Source: Cyanodermella asteris
Lineage: Eukaryota; Ascomycota; Lecanoromycetes; Ostropales; Stictidaceae
Direction of reading: 5' to 3'
Length of the DNA stretch: 64,000 bases
Assembly (NCBI GenBank): GCA_900618795.1
Contig: UYJD01000004.1
Span: forward strand, 1,700,726 to 1,764,725
A program made the position numbers and the translations under genes. A model generated the notes under the pieces. That model was not told where the DNA came from. It made no database searches and saw only the letters and a program-made list of their open reading frames with translations. This document shows positions 1 through 11,134 of the stretch, in pieces (within the stretch, counting starts at the first letter, position 1; the number at the start of each line of letters is the position of its first letter).

Positions 1-225
1 GAATGCTATTCAACAATTATGCTTTTTTTGAATTTGCAGGTCACAGCCTCCTATATAACCAAATCTCATATGTTGGGACTCACATCCTTGCATCGATCAC
101 TTTCTGGCACGCGGCGATGATATCATACGTATATGCATGCTCAACTCGATCCTTGAAAGACGACGGAGCTAGACAAAGATCAGCATCTAGTGAGACTTCA
201 GCTCTATGGCTGTTTCTGCCTGATT

Positions 226-1675
226 TCACTTACCAGAGTTCTCGGGCGTCGTGTACGTCTGTAGCTTCTCCGCAACCTCCTTCTCCCTGTTGATCCTCGT
301 CGAAGATAAAACCTGGATTGTGGAAGCGCGATTGTATCGTAGCGTCTGAAACTCAGCTAGCCTGCTCGGTATCGCATTCACATTCGTGTCTTTGAGAAGG
401 AGGCCAAGAGCAATGGCGTCTTCGATGGCTTGATTTGCTGCTTGGCCGCCGAATGGAAGCATCTATGGAAAGTCAGTTTCGATGCATCGGCATTGTTGCT
501 ACCGGGTGCGCTCTATAATTACCGGGTGAGCGGCGTCGCCAATGAGGACGACTCGGCCTTGCGTCCACTTTTTAAAGGGCTCGTAGGCGACAAGAGGCCA
601 AAGCTTGACTTCTTCGGCCAGTCTGCGTGATGCATGCGTCAGTGATCCGTGATATTTCAAATGGGGCTTGGGGTCTGGGATGCACCCACTTGAGCACTTC
701 GAGGAAGTCGGGATGGAAGTGCTTATACTCATCCAGGAGTAGGTCCTTGAGCTGTGACTCGCTCAAGGCCCGTTTGCCATCCGATCTTGCTGGGTGAATT
801 CCGACCACATTCTGTACCTCGCCCCTGAACACACGCGTCAGTTCGAATCGGTCGCTCCGAACAGGAGCAAGGGAAATGCAACAAGTCGCCTTCAATCCTA
901 CTCACCCTCTGCAGCCGTACATGACCGCGTGTCTCTCTGCAATCGTTGTCGTGTCGGCCAAAATCGTAACGCCATCCTGCCTTTTCCAGTCCCAAATTTT
1001 ACATCCCTGAAGCTTCTCCGTCGGAATCAAGAATCTGAAAGCATTGCTTCCGAACTTCGCCTCAGATATTTCTACACCACGTCCCAGCACCGCGGCTCTC
1101 GCAACCGAATGCAAACCATCCGCAGCAACAATCAAGTCCGCACTCAACACCTCTCCATTCGCAAGCTTCACCGTACCCGCAAGCGCATCGACACCAACTA
1201 CCAAAGCCCCGAGCCTAACCTCAATCCCGCCCCCAAGATTCACCGCCTCCATCGCCTCCACCACCCTCCCCAGGCTGCTCTCCTCCGAAACCAGCCTCCA
1301 CAGCTCCCGGTGCAAATCCACCCTATGCAGACTCAACATCTTCGCCTCCTCGACCCTCTTCCCGCCAGCGGCACCATACCTCTCCTCCGCATCGCTCAGA
1401 TTCATGCAGCTGAGTTGCTTGCCGACGTCGATTCCACTCCGCCCTTCCCAGAAATTCATCTTCAGGGCGCGGGCGCGCTGAAAGTCGAAGCCCAGGGAGG
1501 CGAGGGCCCGGCCGCCGTTGGGTGAGATTGCCAGGGCGGCGCCGACTTCGGTGGAGAATTGGGACTTTTCGAGGATGGTGATGGGGGAGGCGGGGAGGGA
1601 TTGGTGCAGGGAGGCGGCGGCGGAGAGGCCGGCTATGCCGGCGCCGATGATGAGGATGCTTGGTGATGCAGACAT
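226..1675 (-). CDS. FAD-dependent monooxygenase, salicylate hydroxylase-like
   Basis: Class A flavoprotein hydroxylase; the family adds one oxygen to an aromatic or polyketide substrate using NAD(P)H and O2. Four exons give a continuous 413-residue protein: 1675-906, 824-690, 622-523 and 462-226. The introns (81, 67 and 60 bp) have GT..AG ends and matching phases. Seen: N-terminal dinucleotide fold GAGIAGLSAA (about residues 11-20), a DGLHSVAR motif in exon 1, and the FAD-ribityl motif GDAAHPMLPFGGQ, which is rebuilt exactly across the last intron. Length suits the family (about 400-450). The start is the first ATG before the nucleotide fold. It shares the left half of the window with an AflR-like regulator, an O-methyltransferase and a laccase, so a tailoring role in a metabolite pathway is likely (inference). 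Substrate unknown. The C-terminus after the GD motif is short, so one more small 3' exon cannot be excluded. Confidence 0.88.
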
Positions 1676-1823
1676 GATGATTCGAGTTTCGGCGTTACAC
1701 GTAGAATGGTTGAAGGTTATTTCAAGCGCTCGGAAATGGAAACTGCTGACAGTTTAGTTACTTGGCCACAACGTGGACGATTGTCGGCAAGTTCTGAGTT
1801 CGGATCGTGAAGACTCGCACAAA

Positions 1824-1846
1824 GTTCAAATCACCGGAATTTGAAC
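1824..1846. promoter_or_regulatory. 8-bp inverted repeat in the monooxygenase promoter
   Basis: GTTCAAAT (1824-1831) and ATTTGAAC (1839-1846) form a perfect inverted repeat around a 7-base spacer that contains CCGG. It lies about 150 bp upstream of the monooxygenase ATG, just beyond a TATATAT run at about 1849-1855. Symmetry and position suggest a dimer-binding operator. Which factor binds is not known; the AflR-like protein encoded nearby is one candidate. Confidence 0.4.
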
Positions 1847-1848
1847 GA

Positions 1849-1855
1849 TATATAT
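1849..1855 (-). promoter_or_regulatory. TATA-like element upstream of the monooxygenase
   Basis: An alternating TATATAT run about 175 bp upstream of the monooxygenase ATG, immediately beside the inverted repeat at 1824-1846. Assigned from sequence and position only. Confidence 0.3.
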
Positions 1856-2828
1856 TCGAGGTCCGGGTATCTAATGATTCCAAGATTTCCGAATACGAAA
1901 GCGTAAGACGAAAGAAGCTCGACGGGGGCTATCGTGGGGCAGCTGGTTGTCGTGTTCAAAAACAGCTTTTGAGTTCAGAAAGATGAAAAAAGAGCTCAAT
2001 CTACGAAACAGCATAAATCAGGATTATTAAAATCGCAGGCTGAGGTCCACATTTCGCACGATGCGAAGGATGCACCGCCTCCGATAATGACTACATGTCG
2101 TTCAGGTTGACTGTGGTCGTGGAACGTGATGTTCAGCTCATGCTTTCCACTATCCCGTCGTCTACTCAACACGGCTAAGATTCCAATATAGCCTATTCCA
2201 ACGACCAAAACTCGATCAATCTCCGCCGCTTCGCACGTCACATATGTCGTTCAGATGAACTTTGCTTTCGAACATGGTCCCGAGGACTTTCCATCACATG
2301 CTCTCCACCATCGTATAATCGAACCCAAGACGGCAAAAGAACTGCACGACAGCCTGATTCCAACCTCAAGACGCTGTCAGTCTCAACGCCACATCACCTG
2401 ACCAGCACCTCAGCCACAACCACGTATCCTACTGATCCTAGTGCCAACTTTGCCAATTTCCCGGCAATTCAGACTCGGCCATCAAAACCCGTCGGTCACC
2501 CAAACCCACGGCCTTCATCGCGGCAAAATCTCACCTGCACGTTAGCGGAGACCCGATGCGTGGGTATACCGGGCATATGACGCCTTTTTACTGCACTTGC
2601 GGAATTACGGACTACTACTATAATGGATGGGTAGAGTCGATGCATCGTTTGTATTTCTCTGTATCGAAGTTTTTTTTTTTTTTTTTGTTTCCTTGTTCTT
2701 CATGCAGGGTTGCTTTTGTAAGCACACCAGGCGAGGCACGTCGGCACTCGGAGCGCGGCCGGGAGTAAGACGGGATTATGTCAGGACGATTGCAGGTTGG
2801 GGGGGGGGGTTTGGCGTGATTTGGTGGT

Positions 2829-2876
2829 GCGCAGAGTCCTTAATGCGCAGAGTCCTTATGCAAAGTCCTTATGCGC
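2829..2876. repeat. Short imperfect tandem repeat, three copies
   Basis: Three successive units share the core AGTCCTTA(A)T and start with GCGCAGAG, GCGCAGAG and GCAAAG: 2829-2844, 2845-2859 and 2860-2872, followed by GCGCGC. Unit length falls from 16 to 15 to 13 bases. Probably slippage-derived; no function evident. Confidence 0.7.
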
Positions 2877-3237
2877 GCTAATTGAGGCTGTGAAGCTTGT
2901 CGCGACGACACCGTGTCTGGCGGAATCGATGACTGGAATAGATACGTGGAAGCGTTGTTCGATGAATTCGAACATGGCTGAGCCAGGTGCGGTTAAGTAC
3001 CGGGCCCCCGATGAAATAGGAAATTCACACAAAGGATTCGAGCATGTCAGATGCGAACGGTAGGTTTCTGATATAAAATGACGTTTCAATTGCTATATTT
3101 CCACGCTTTCAATTCATCAACTTCCGAGACGTCGGAAAATCATATTTCAATATCATGTTCTGCCGTCACATCATTCCACATCGAGCAACGTTCCAATTGC
3201 CGTCTCAATACTTTGCTCTCGTCGATGGAGACTTCGA

Positions 3238-4960
3238 TCAAACCGACCATCTCAGCAATGCACCAACTCTCCCGCCGATCCGGCCCCTCAAGCGAAGCAC
3301 ATCACCTTCCATAGCTTTGAAGCTTTCGTTGACACATTCCAATCTGTGGTCCACCGCGCTCTGGCCCCCACTCGACTTCTCTCCCGTCAACGCACCCATC
3401 TTCTCGCAAATCTCGTAAAGCTGGTTCACCCTGTTCAACATTAGAGTCGCCGTGACGAGCACGTTCTCTGAGCTCGAAGGGTGGTAGGACCCATTTCCAC
3501 AGGACCATGTGGAATCGGTAGCAGCACCGGTCTCGGTCTGATCGGCGGTGGCTGAGGATTCCTGCGGACTGGAAAGTGTTGTGGCGACGTTCTCGATGGC
3601 TTGGATGACGAGTCGCATGCCGCTGGCTAGGACGAATAAGACGTCGACGCAGCTTCCAGTGCGGGGATCGTTGGTACATAGGGAGCATGTTAGGAATGCG
3701 TTCCACGATGATATGGCGGACTTGAGGGTCGCGAGTATTGAGTCGGGGGAGGCGAAAGAGGTTGCGGATGAGCTGATTGCGATTCGAGAGAGGAGGGCGG
3801 CTTGGTCGTGGAGACAGGCACATGAGGTCGGAGAGGATGAGAGTGACGATGACGACGATTCGGCAGACATATTGAGAGCAGGCTTGGAACTTGTATGGTA
3901 GTCGAAATCGGAATGCGTGGAGAAGTAGGCAGAGACAGCGGTGGGGGGAGTGCAGGCTGATAATGCAGGGGTATTCAGGCCAGATGAGGTGGTGGAGAAG
4001 TGTGAGTGAGAAGTCGTGGAGGTAGGAGACTGGGCCGTGCTCGCGGCCGTCGACGACTGGCGCGTCTGAGATTGAGTAGAAGAATGAATGTCCGTAAACA
4101 GCGTCGTCGCCTCCTGACCGTACAGACCCAGACTTCGAGCGTTGCGGGGGCTGAATCTCGCATGTTCGTCGTCGACGATGATACCATTAGAGCCGATGTC
4201 TTTGTACTGGCTCAGGTCCGGTGGCAGTTCAAACCAGGGTATTGCTGCAGAATCCTGATGAGTTTATTGTTAGCAACGGCTGGATCGAGGTTGAAACATC
4301 ATCACACCACGGCAACTCCACAACACGCGCTTGCGATGCTAAGCAGGATTCCCGTTGAGAGGGAGATCTCGTTGGCGATGGAGGAAAGTGGAGTCGATGC
4401 ATGAATGTCTAATGCTCACTTACCACGACGGCGAACCCGCCACAGCGTGCCAACGCTTCACAGACCTCGTCTGTACCCGTCTCACCGCATCGTTCGATCC
4501 CAGAAGGCCCCACTTCACTCGAGCCGTCCTGTCGTATATCAAGCAGCCGATCCAGTTCGTCGACGCTCTCACTGCCGTCGCCGAAACCGAAGTCGAGTTT
4601 CGAAAAGTCCGAAGAAGTCCCGGCTGCATGCTCCAGGAATGGGTCGTCGAGGTCGAATGTTTGTTCGTCCTCGTCCGTGTCGGGGTTCTCGGAATCGCAG
4701 ACTGACTCGGTGGCGCTTTTGTGGCAGAGCTCCTGTTCGACTTTGGCTTGATACTGCTGGATCTTCTCGATGGTCTTCTTATTTTTGGCGCCCCGTGGCC
4801 GGCCCATGCGGTTGGAGGTCCCGTAGATGCACGTAATGTTCAGTGCTTTGCAGCCGGAGCAGGGATTCCCGCCGGAACACCGTACTTTCGATTGTCGGCA
4901 GAAGTCGCAGGCCGCACGGAGCTTCTTTGGCTTTTCTACTCGGGAAGGACTGTGATGCAT
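3238..4960 (-). CDS. AflR-like Zn2Cys6 transcription factor
   Basis: Fungal binuclear zinc-cluster regulator of the aflatoxin-regulator type. Two exons, 4960-4424 and 4254-3238, joined by a 169-bp GT..AG intron in phase 0, give 517 residues. The zinc cluster has six cysteines at residues 18, 21, 28, 34, 37 and 44 (C-x2-C-x6-C-x5-C-x2-C-x6-C). It is followed by the basic linker GRPRGAKNKKT, which is characteristic of AflR relatives and precedes a short coiled segment. Exon 2 is Ser/Thr-rich and then carries a helical C-terminal region with Cys-containing stretches (SWNAFLTCSLCTND), resembling the aflatoxin regulatory domain. Proteins of this type often activate a neighbouring biosynthetic cluster. 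Here the candidate targets are the monooxygenase, O-methyltransferase and laccase (inference). The start is the first ATG of the frame, 17 residues before the zinc cluster. Confidence 0.88.
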
Positions 4961-7900
4961 GATGGTAAACGTATCGCTTCGTGAGCGACCGTGAGGAGGA
5001 AGAAGAAGAAGAAGAAGAAGATATGAGTTGCACTCGGTGGAGGGGGATGTGGGGGAATAGCTCTAAGGCACGAATCCTCGATGATAGTGGAAGAATTTCG
5101 AGGTCACAGTCGCAGCCGACGGGCTCAAAGTGATCGAGCGTCGCTGACCCGGTGCCTTACGATAATGTATTCGCGCACGGATGTACAGGTGGTTCGGCGA
5201 CGACCTCCTCAACTGTAGGGGGTGTTGTATGCGTCTAGTACGGATATCCAATCTCCTCGAGACAAGGGAGACGCTTGCGAGACAGGCCGGTCACCACGCG
5301 AGATAGCTGAATCGGTGCCAGGGTATGTGCAAACTCACGGCTGAGAGATACACACCAAGCACACGTGGGCAGGGGTTGAAGCCAGAATGAGTCTGGCGTG
5401 TGATGCTGAGAGTGTTACCCACACCTGTGATGTAGTAGAGGACTGCGACCTTAGTATTCTCAAACGGTCTTGAGTTTGAGCCAATGGAAATCAGGTGCTC
5501 GGGGATGGGAAGGGGTTGACGCAACCTCGCGGCCCGTCAATATGTTTGTTACTTTCACAGACCAGCTCGGAAGTGGGAGTCGACGCGCTTTGGTACGCAG
5601 GGCTGTAAATCAAGGGCCGGGGTCGACCAAGACCTGAAAGGACTCAGATCAGCACACCAAAATGTTTTTGAGGATGGTTGTTCCTGGCTAACAGTCTATC
5701 GGAGACGATGCAGGCCCTGGCTTCGCCTCATCCAGCGGTTGGCAATGAGGGTGACACGACGGCCGTAAGCTTTCAAGCCTTTGATTCAGGTTTCCATACG
5801 ATAGAAGGAGTTGGAGATGTGAATAGCTTTGGTTTTGACGGGTACCGTAATTGACATATTCTTGAGAATGCTCTTGGCCCGTGTGAAGCTTCGTGCGAGG
5901 GCCTCTTCGACTTCGATCACTAGCGTAGACCGAAAGGCTCTTGTTGATCTGCCAAGCATAGGGTTTGAGCCGGAAAGGCAATTGGATGGGCTATTATTCG
6001 TGGCAGGTGAATTTGCAGTCGCAACGGTAATACACTTAGCATAAAAGGCAGACGCATAAAGGCACAGCAATATTCCCACACGGCCCCTTCAACCTCAGTA
6101 ATGTCGAGGCTGACTTTGTGCCCTTGCCGGTGGTCCTGGTGGAGGGCTGAAGTGACATGGTCGGGGGATGCTCGAGGCACAGGTAATACTGTGCTGGAAG
6201 CATTTCTCCAGATTTATGGACCAATGAGGACCGCCCTAACAGTTTCCGCTCCCGTATGCACACGCTACGAGGCAGCAGGCATTATGCATGCATGCGTGTA
6301 CATACTACACAGCCATCAGCTGATGAATTGCCCGTCGATTCGCGTGCAGATTCAGCCCAACATCCGTAATATGCGACCGTCGGAAATTCGTAGGAGTAAC
6401 ACAAGTCGGCCAGCTGATGAAGCTGTGAGCCTGGGATCCCCCGGAGATACCACTTCTGGCAAGCGATCCATCATTGCCGTCGCGTCGTCCGCTCCGAGGC
6501 GATGTCGAGCTCGACGAACTCTGGCTCAGTATTCCTTCGCTGCAAAGGCGCAAAGTGCTTGAATGCGGATGCGGACTGCAACAGTGATCAGGATCCGCAC
6601 GACGGCGCAGCCAGCTCGATTGGCGTGAGCGTATAGTGGCGTCGATATCGAGGGGCCAAATGAAGCCCAGAGCGCGCTGAGGACACCGGTGGTACCGGCG
6701 AGAACGCAAGGTTGACGAGTTGAGAGGCGCGCTAGCAAGGTGGCACCGAAGGAAGTCTAAACACAAGACGAGAATAATCGTCAGGGATGTAATAAACTCC
6801 AACGATACCTGACTAAAGATAACCTCCAAAACAAGGTTATGATAAACCGCACGTGCCTGAGGCGATGCAACGCATGCAGCTGTGCGGCATAGTGTGTCAG
6901 GTGAGCTGATCGCCCGAGTAGCATCTCATCAGACATCTTGCATGCATATCGCCAGTTGCCGAAGTGCGTGTCAATGCTAGAGCTCAACGCAGTCTGGTCG
7001 TGTAGTATTGCAATTAAAAAAAAGGGCGCAATAGGCACGATTGCAAGTTCGATGCCACAGTGCCAGCACATGCGTGCCCACATTTCCACCGCCGTCGAAC
7101 CGAAGCTCGTATTCACCGTTCTGCGCCTGCCCAGCCGCCACATAGGATCTTCAGGAACGATACCTAGGAAGAGGATCGCGTCATGACCTAAGCAAAGATG
7201 CATCTGCTCCGATAGGAAGCGGATAGGCGGACCCGCAATGCCAGCGCGTCGCACAAAAATGGATTTCATAATTCAAACAAGCCATGTCGACAAAGCGGCA
7301 AACAACAACACGTACTGTACAGTAGAACTTGCAACAAGAGTTTGATCGACAGAAGATGTGAGACATGTGGCACGGACACGCAACTTTATTCAGCGACTGC
7401 CCTCCCAAGCCCATTATTCTGGGCTCTGGCAGCTCCAACACCTCGGAAAACAGGCAGGCTTCCCATCAAGCCAATGAAGGCGTCGTCGCGAGTCTGGCAC
7501 TTGGCGCTGACGCTTGTCGCCTTTAGTGCTGATGCCACGTTATGACGGACCGGGGGCCCACCCCAGTTTTGTGCCGCAAATAATTCTTTTTGTGCTTCCA
7601 TACCGCAGGTACAGTATTGTAGTGGTGTGAGAAGAGGCTTCGCGGACCAACTCATCCTCTGCTACATTGATTAGTGAGCGGTGGTGAGTCAGGCTGACTG
7701 GGGATCATGCTGCACCGCCACTGCGTGCTGACACGAGGAGTCGCTAATGTGTACGAGCATTAACAGCAGCACCTTCACAGTCCTCACTTTAGCATGACCA
7801 AGCTCGAGTTTTATCAAAGAAATCAATAGTATTCACAAAAGCATTCGTCTAGGTATCTGATCTCAAGTCCTCCGCGTAGTAATCATTACCATTTATCCCT

Positions 7901-7978
7901 GGCAGACCTACAGTCCCATGCTATACGCTAATCATGCGAAGTCAAAAGCTCATCAAAAACACGAGTGAAGTGCGAGAC
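4961..7978. other. 3-kb intergenic region, regulator promoter side
   Basis: Upstream of the regulator and downstream of the O-methyltransferase. No convincing gene found. The longest minus-strand frames (7269-6781, 162 codons, with one hydrophobic stretch around IELAIVPIAPFFLIAIL; and 6829-6305, 174 codons) do not join into a recognisable protein and show no motifs. A decayed or lineage-specific membrane-protein gene at 6.3-7.3 kb is possible but unsupported. Confidence 0.4.
4993..5020. repeat. GAG/GAA trinucleotide microsatellite
   Basis: About nine purine triplets (two GAG then mainly GAA) directly upstream of the regulator start. On the coding strand this is a pyrimidine (TTC/CTC) tract about 35-60 bp before the ATG, probably inside the 5' leader or core promoter. 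Confidence 0.8.
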
Positions 7979-9295
7979 CTATGCGGGCACGCACTCGATG
8001 ATGGAGTCGCCGAGACTCTGAGTGTACTTGTAGACCTTGTTGATCTTGAGACCAGCCTTGGGGATCAACGCCTTCCACTGCTCCTCGGTTCTCTCCACAC
8101 TGGACAGGCACAGCATCATGGTCATGTCCAGCTGAGCCGCCTGCCAATGCACGTTCTTGCCGTCGAGGTACATATCGTCGATCAAAATGACACTGTCGGG
8201 ACCCAGGGCCTCCTTGGTGTTCTTCAAGATCTCAATCGACTTGTCCTCGGGGTAGTCGTGGAGGATGTTGCGCATGTAGTAGATCTTGGCTCCCTTGGTC
8301 TGCTGTGGCGTGAAGAAGTCCTGAACCTGGATCTCGACACCGGGGTGCTTGATAGCATGCTCCAAGGTAGCCGGAATGTCCTGCAAGATGATCTTGTTGG
8401 TGACATCGGGCAGAGCCTCGCGCAGACCGATGCTCTGGTGTCCGAAGCCACCACCGACATCGACGAAGAAGGGCCTCTCGGGAGCCAGGCCCTCGGCAGC
8501 CTTCTTGTAGGGATAGACATCGAGCCAAGTCGGCATACCCATACGCTGGACGGCCATGTACTGGTTGAAGTGGCCGAAGAGCTCCGGCTTAGTCTGGTAG
8601 TGAAGGAAGGTCGGCAGGTCGCTGCCCCATGCCTTGGGCAGAGGGCAGTCTGTGGCCGACTCGATGTCCTTGTACCCACGCTCCTTCAAGAAGTCAGGCA
8701 AGTACTTGACACCAGGCTGAACGTAGTCGAAGTAATGGTACACTGCACCCTGGAAGCCGGTGATGGTGAAGGTCTTGGTAACGTTGTTGGCCTCAAAAAG
8801 GTCCTTGTCCGTCTCTTTGATAACTCTGATCGACGCCATGTAGCGGAGCATGCGGCCCATCAGCGTAGGAGCAACTCCGAGCTTTGTTGCCAGCTCTGCA
8901 GTCGTCATGGGCTTTCCAGCGTCGGCCAAGACGTTGAACAGCTTCACGTCGCAGCCAAAGCGGAGAGCCATGAGGGGCAGGTTGGAGTAGATGAGACGTT
9001 GCGCAGATTCCTGCGTGTCTTCCAGCGAGATGGCGAGGTCGCGGAGTCCATCGATGAGCTTCTTGCGGCCGGCCTCGTCGACCGTCTTGGCCAGAGCCTT
9101 TGCTTGAGCGAGAAGAGCCTCCATGGTGGGTTTTGTGGAATCTGTAGGTGTGTTGATCGAAGTGACGGTGGTTGTAGGCTGAGGCATGCCGGGTAACTGC
9201 GGGACAGGCGGGATGGATTCTTGTGACTCGGAACGCTGACCAAAGAATTGCTGAGAGCGAACGCGGCGCAAGGTGTTCTGAAAGAAGGTCTGCAT
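7979..9295 (-). CDS. SAM-dependent O-methyltransferase, sterigmatocystin-OMT type
   Basis: Transfers a methyl group from S-adenosylmethionine to a hydroxyl, in this family commonly on aromatic polyketides. A single open exon encodes 438 residues, close to the usual 390-440. In order: a Ser/Pro/Thr-rich N-terminal stretch of about 60 residues; a winged-helix dimerisation domain (ATKLGVAPTLMGRMLRYM, about residues 135-155); the SAM-binding glycine loop VDVGGGFGHQ at about 278-287; and the general-base motif RNILHDYPED with His at about 346. The minus-strand start is an ATG at 9295 that adds the low-complexity N-terminus; the ATG at residue 58 (TMEALLAQ) is an alternative. It is transcribed away from the laccase across a 1.84-kb shared upstream region. 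Co-location with the AflR-like regulator suggests cluster membership (inference); substrate unknown. Confidence 0.92.
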   Translation of the reverse strand: MQTFFQNTLRRVRSQQFFGQRSESQESIPPVPQLPGMPQPTTTVTSINTPTDSTKPTMEALLAQAKALAKTVDEAGRKKLIDGLRDLAISLEDTQESAQRLIYSNLPLMALRFGCDVKLFNVLADAGKPMTTAELATKLGVAPTLMGRMLRYMASIRVIKETDKDLFEANNVTKTFTITGFQGAVYHYFDYVQPGVKYLPDFLKERGYKDIESATDCPLPKAWGSDLPTFLHYQTKPELFGHFNQYMAVQRMGMPTWLDVYPYKKAAEGLAPERPFFVDVGGGFGHQSIGLREALPDVTNKIILQDIPATLEHAIKHPGVEIQVQDFFTPQQTKGAKIYYMRNILHDYPEDKSIEILKNTKEALGPDSVILIDDMYLDGKNVHWQAAQLDMTMMLCLSSVERTEEQWKALIPKAGLKINKVYKYTQSLGDSIIECVPA

Positions 9296-11134
9296 TGCAG
9301 CTGGCTATATGTCAATATTCAATACAAGGAAGGAGAAGCGAAATCGAGGTATCAGGTAAGCAAACAAAGGCAGGGCGGGGGGCTCTCAGGCTACGAGGTG
9401 GAAATGCCGCAGTGGATAACTTGCTTTATGTCCACTAACTGGCCAGCGTGAACACAACCGGAAGACGGCCGTCGAGGCATGGAATAGGGAGTCCAGTAAT
9501 TGCTAATGCCCAGCGGATGGTTGCATGCATTGCTCAACATTGCGGTCGACAAGTCGGTCACTAACCCCGGTCCAGGGACGGCCAATGAAGTGAGTGCACA
9601 CGATAGCTGCTGTAAGACGAACTCCAGCAATAGTCTCCGACAGTACAGTAGGTGAACAGCCTTGCCGCCGTTTCCAGTCATCTACCACTGGCATGGGTGA
9701 GAACAGCTGGCCACCGTACTTGCGCTCCACCAGGTCACCCCTGTCTAGCGAGTTGGGTCCAGACCGTGGACAGTGCTCAACGCAGTCACAGGGCTGTTTC
9801 TTGGTGTATCTGGGAAGTCTCCATTTAGGTTCTGCGCAGTCCGACCTCTGTCAAGCGACCCGTTTCTTGAGTGTGTGGAACTGTGGATAGCTGATGTTTC
9901 GCACACCTCTGGCACCCTGATAGGCGATCCACAAAGCATAAGCTCAAAATAACCCGCTGCGGGTAATATTACGCCGGCTTCGGCATCTGCCGCAACGTTG
10001 TCACTATAACGCCCGTCTAGCTCAGCCGTCCACGTGACTTTGCTGAGACCATGTGATCTCTGCTCTGACGTCCATTCACAGGGCGGCAGAATCAACTCTC
10101 GAGACACACCATCATGCGGCACGGCTTGGTGAAGCTGTCACCATACGCGGCGAAACCGACCCTATCGAAAGCAGACTGAACTATCAGGGTGGCACGACGG
10201 CTGGGGTGTCCCTGCTTGCGGCTTGTCTACGCCTTCTAAACGCCACTTTCTTCGAGGTCGTTCAGAAATCATGACGGCTTACTCGCCAACGCAACCTCAC
10301 AGCACCGCCGCAGTCGACCTTGGTACCCCAGATGGCCCCTTGAGATCTCAAACCGGACTCCCAAAGTCCAATGAACCCTCATGCCTGAACTTCGTCTGAG
10401 CTCAAAGCTCGTCAACGCGGCCAGGCCTACCGACCTCTGTTTCAGCCATGCGTACCATCGATAATACTACTTTGCCTTTCTGTTTCCGTCCTTAGCGGCC
10501 GCCTTCGATCACTATGGACTTGGCCTTTGCGCATCAAACTCTTCACTTTGGGCACATTGGAAGGTCGGTCCTGATCGGACCACAGCCCATCTGTGCATCT
10601 CTGCACACTCCATGTCTCCATCTCCTCGTCTGGATCCACTGCCACGCTGCCGTCTGCCGTCGTCTTTCCATGTTTGCCCCTAGTCCAAGATCCAAACTTC
10701 CTATTTTTGGTCCGCTTATGGCCCGCACTGTCACCCTATACTCCACTTGTACTCAGCTTGAGGCTGGCTCTTCTCTGATTTCTAGTATAGCTCGGATCTT
10801 AGTTTCTCGACCACGTTCCTTCAGTCATCAGACTAACTCGTCTAGCTCCATCGCCACATGGCAATCCCGACCATGTTACCCCAGGAGTCGCCAACATCCA
10901 ATCAGAAGCGTTCTACAGGCTTTCGAACACACGCGAAGAGCTTCCTTTGTTCTGAACTGGCGGCAAGTCATGTCAGACCACACCAGCTTGAGCAAGATCA
11001 TCATCTTGTAACTGCTAGTATAATAGCTGGGATCGGCGCTCTTCTTGCAATTTTCTTTCTCCCTATCCCTTCGGTTCTCAGTCCTTGACGTTGTATTCTT
11101 CTAATTCTCTCCCTTCTTTTCGCCAAGAGACAGC
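9296..11134. other. Divergent upstream region shared by O-methyltransferase and laccase
   Basis: 1.84 kb between two oppositely transcribed starts. No convincing coding region: the longest plus-strand frame (10514-11011, 165 codons) is compositionally unlike protein and has no motif. I looked for AflR-type sites (TCG, five bases, CGA) by eye and found none. Part of it must hold both promoters and the laccase leader. Confidence 0.5.

Larger units (their letters stand above)
1676..3237. other. Intergenic region between monooxygenase and regulator
   Basis: Holds the monooxygenase promoter (right-hand side of that minus-strand gene) and the 3' flank of the regulator. Contains a 17-T run near 2670-2686, a G run near 2798-2808 and a small tandem repeat (2829-2876). 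An 81-codon minus-strand frame at 1996-2241 has glycine-rich, nucleotide-fold-like stretches (VVGIGYIG, VVIIGGGA), but no extended similarity I can defend. No gene called. Confidence 0.5.

Noticed and set aside
794-1525. 243-codon plus-strand open frame
   Set aside because: Antisense to the monooxygenase exon 1; composition is Arg/Pro/His-rich nonsense without motifs.
1996-2241. 81-codon minus-strand frame with VVGIGYIG and VVIIGGGA
   Set aside because: Glycine-rich phrases hint at a nucleotide fold, but there is no flanking similarity, splice partner or full domain.
3500-3901. Plus-strand acidic frame ending ESDDDDDSADIL
   Set aside because: Antisense to the Ser-rich start of the regulator's C-terminal region.
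6305-7269. Two overlapping minus-strand frames of 174 and 162 codons
   Set aside because: One hydrophobic stretch only; no splice sites giving a coherent protein and no recognisable family.
7934-9196. 420-codon plus-strand open frame
   Set aside because: Antisense shadow of the O-methyltransferase, whose motifs and length are clear on the minus strand.
10514-11011. 165-codon plus-strand frame upstream of the laccase
   Set aside because: No motif; composition like C/T-rich promoter DNA; starts outside any transcript evidence.
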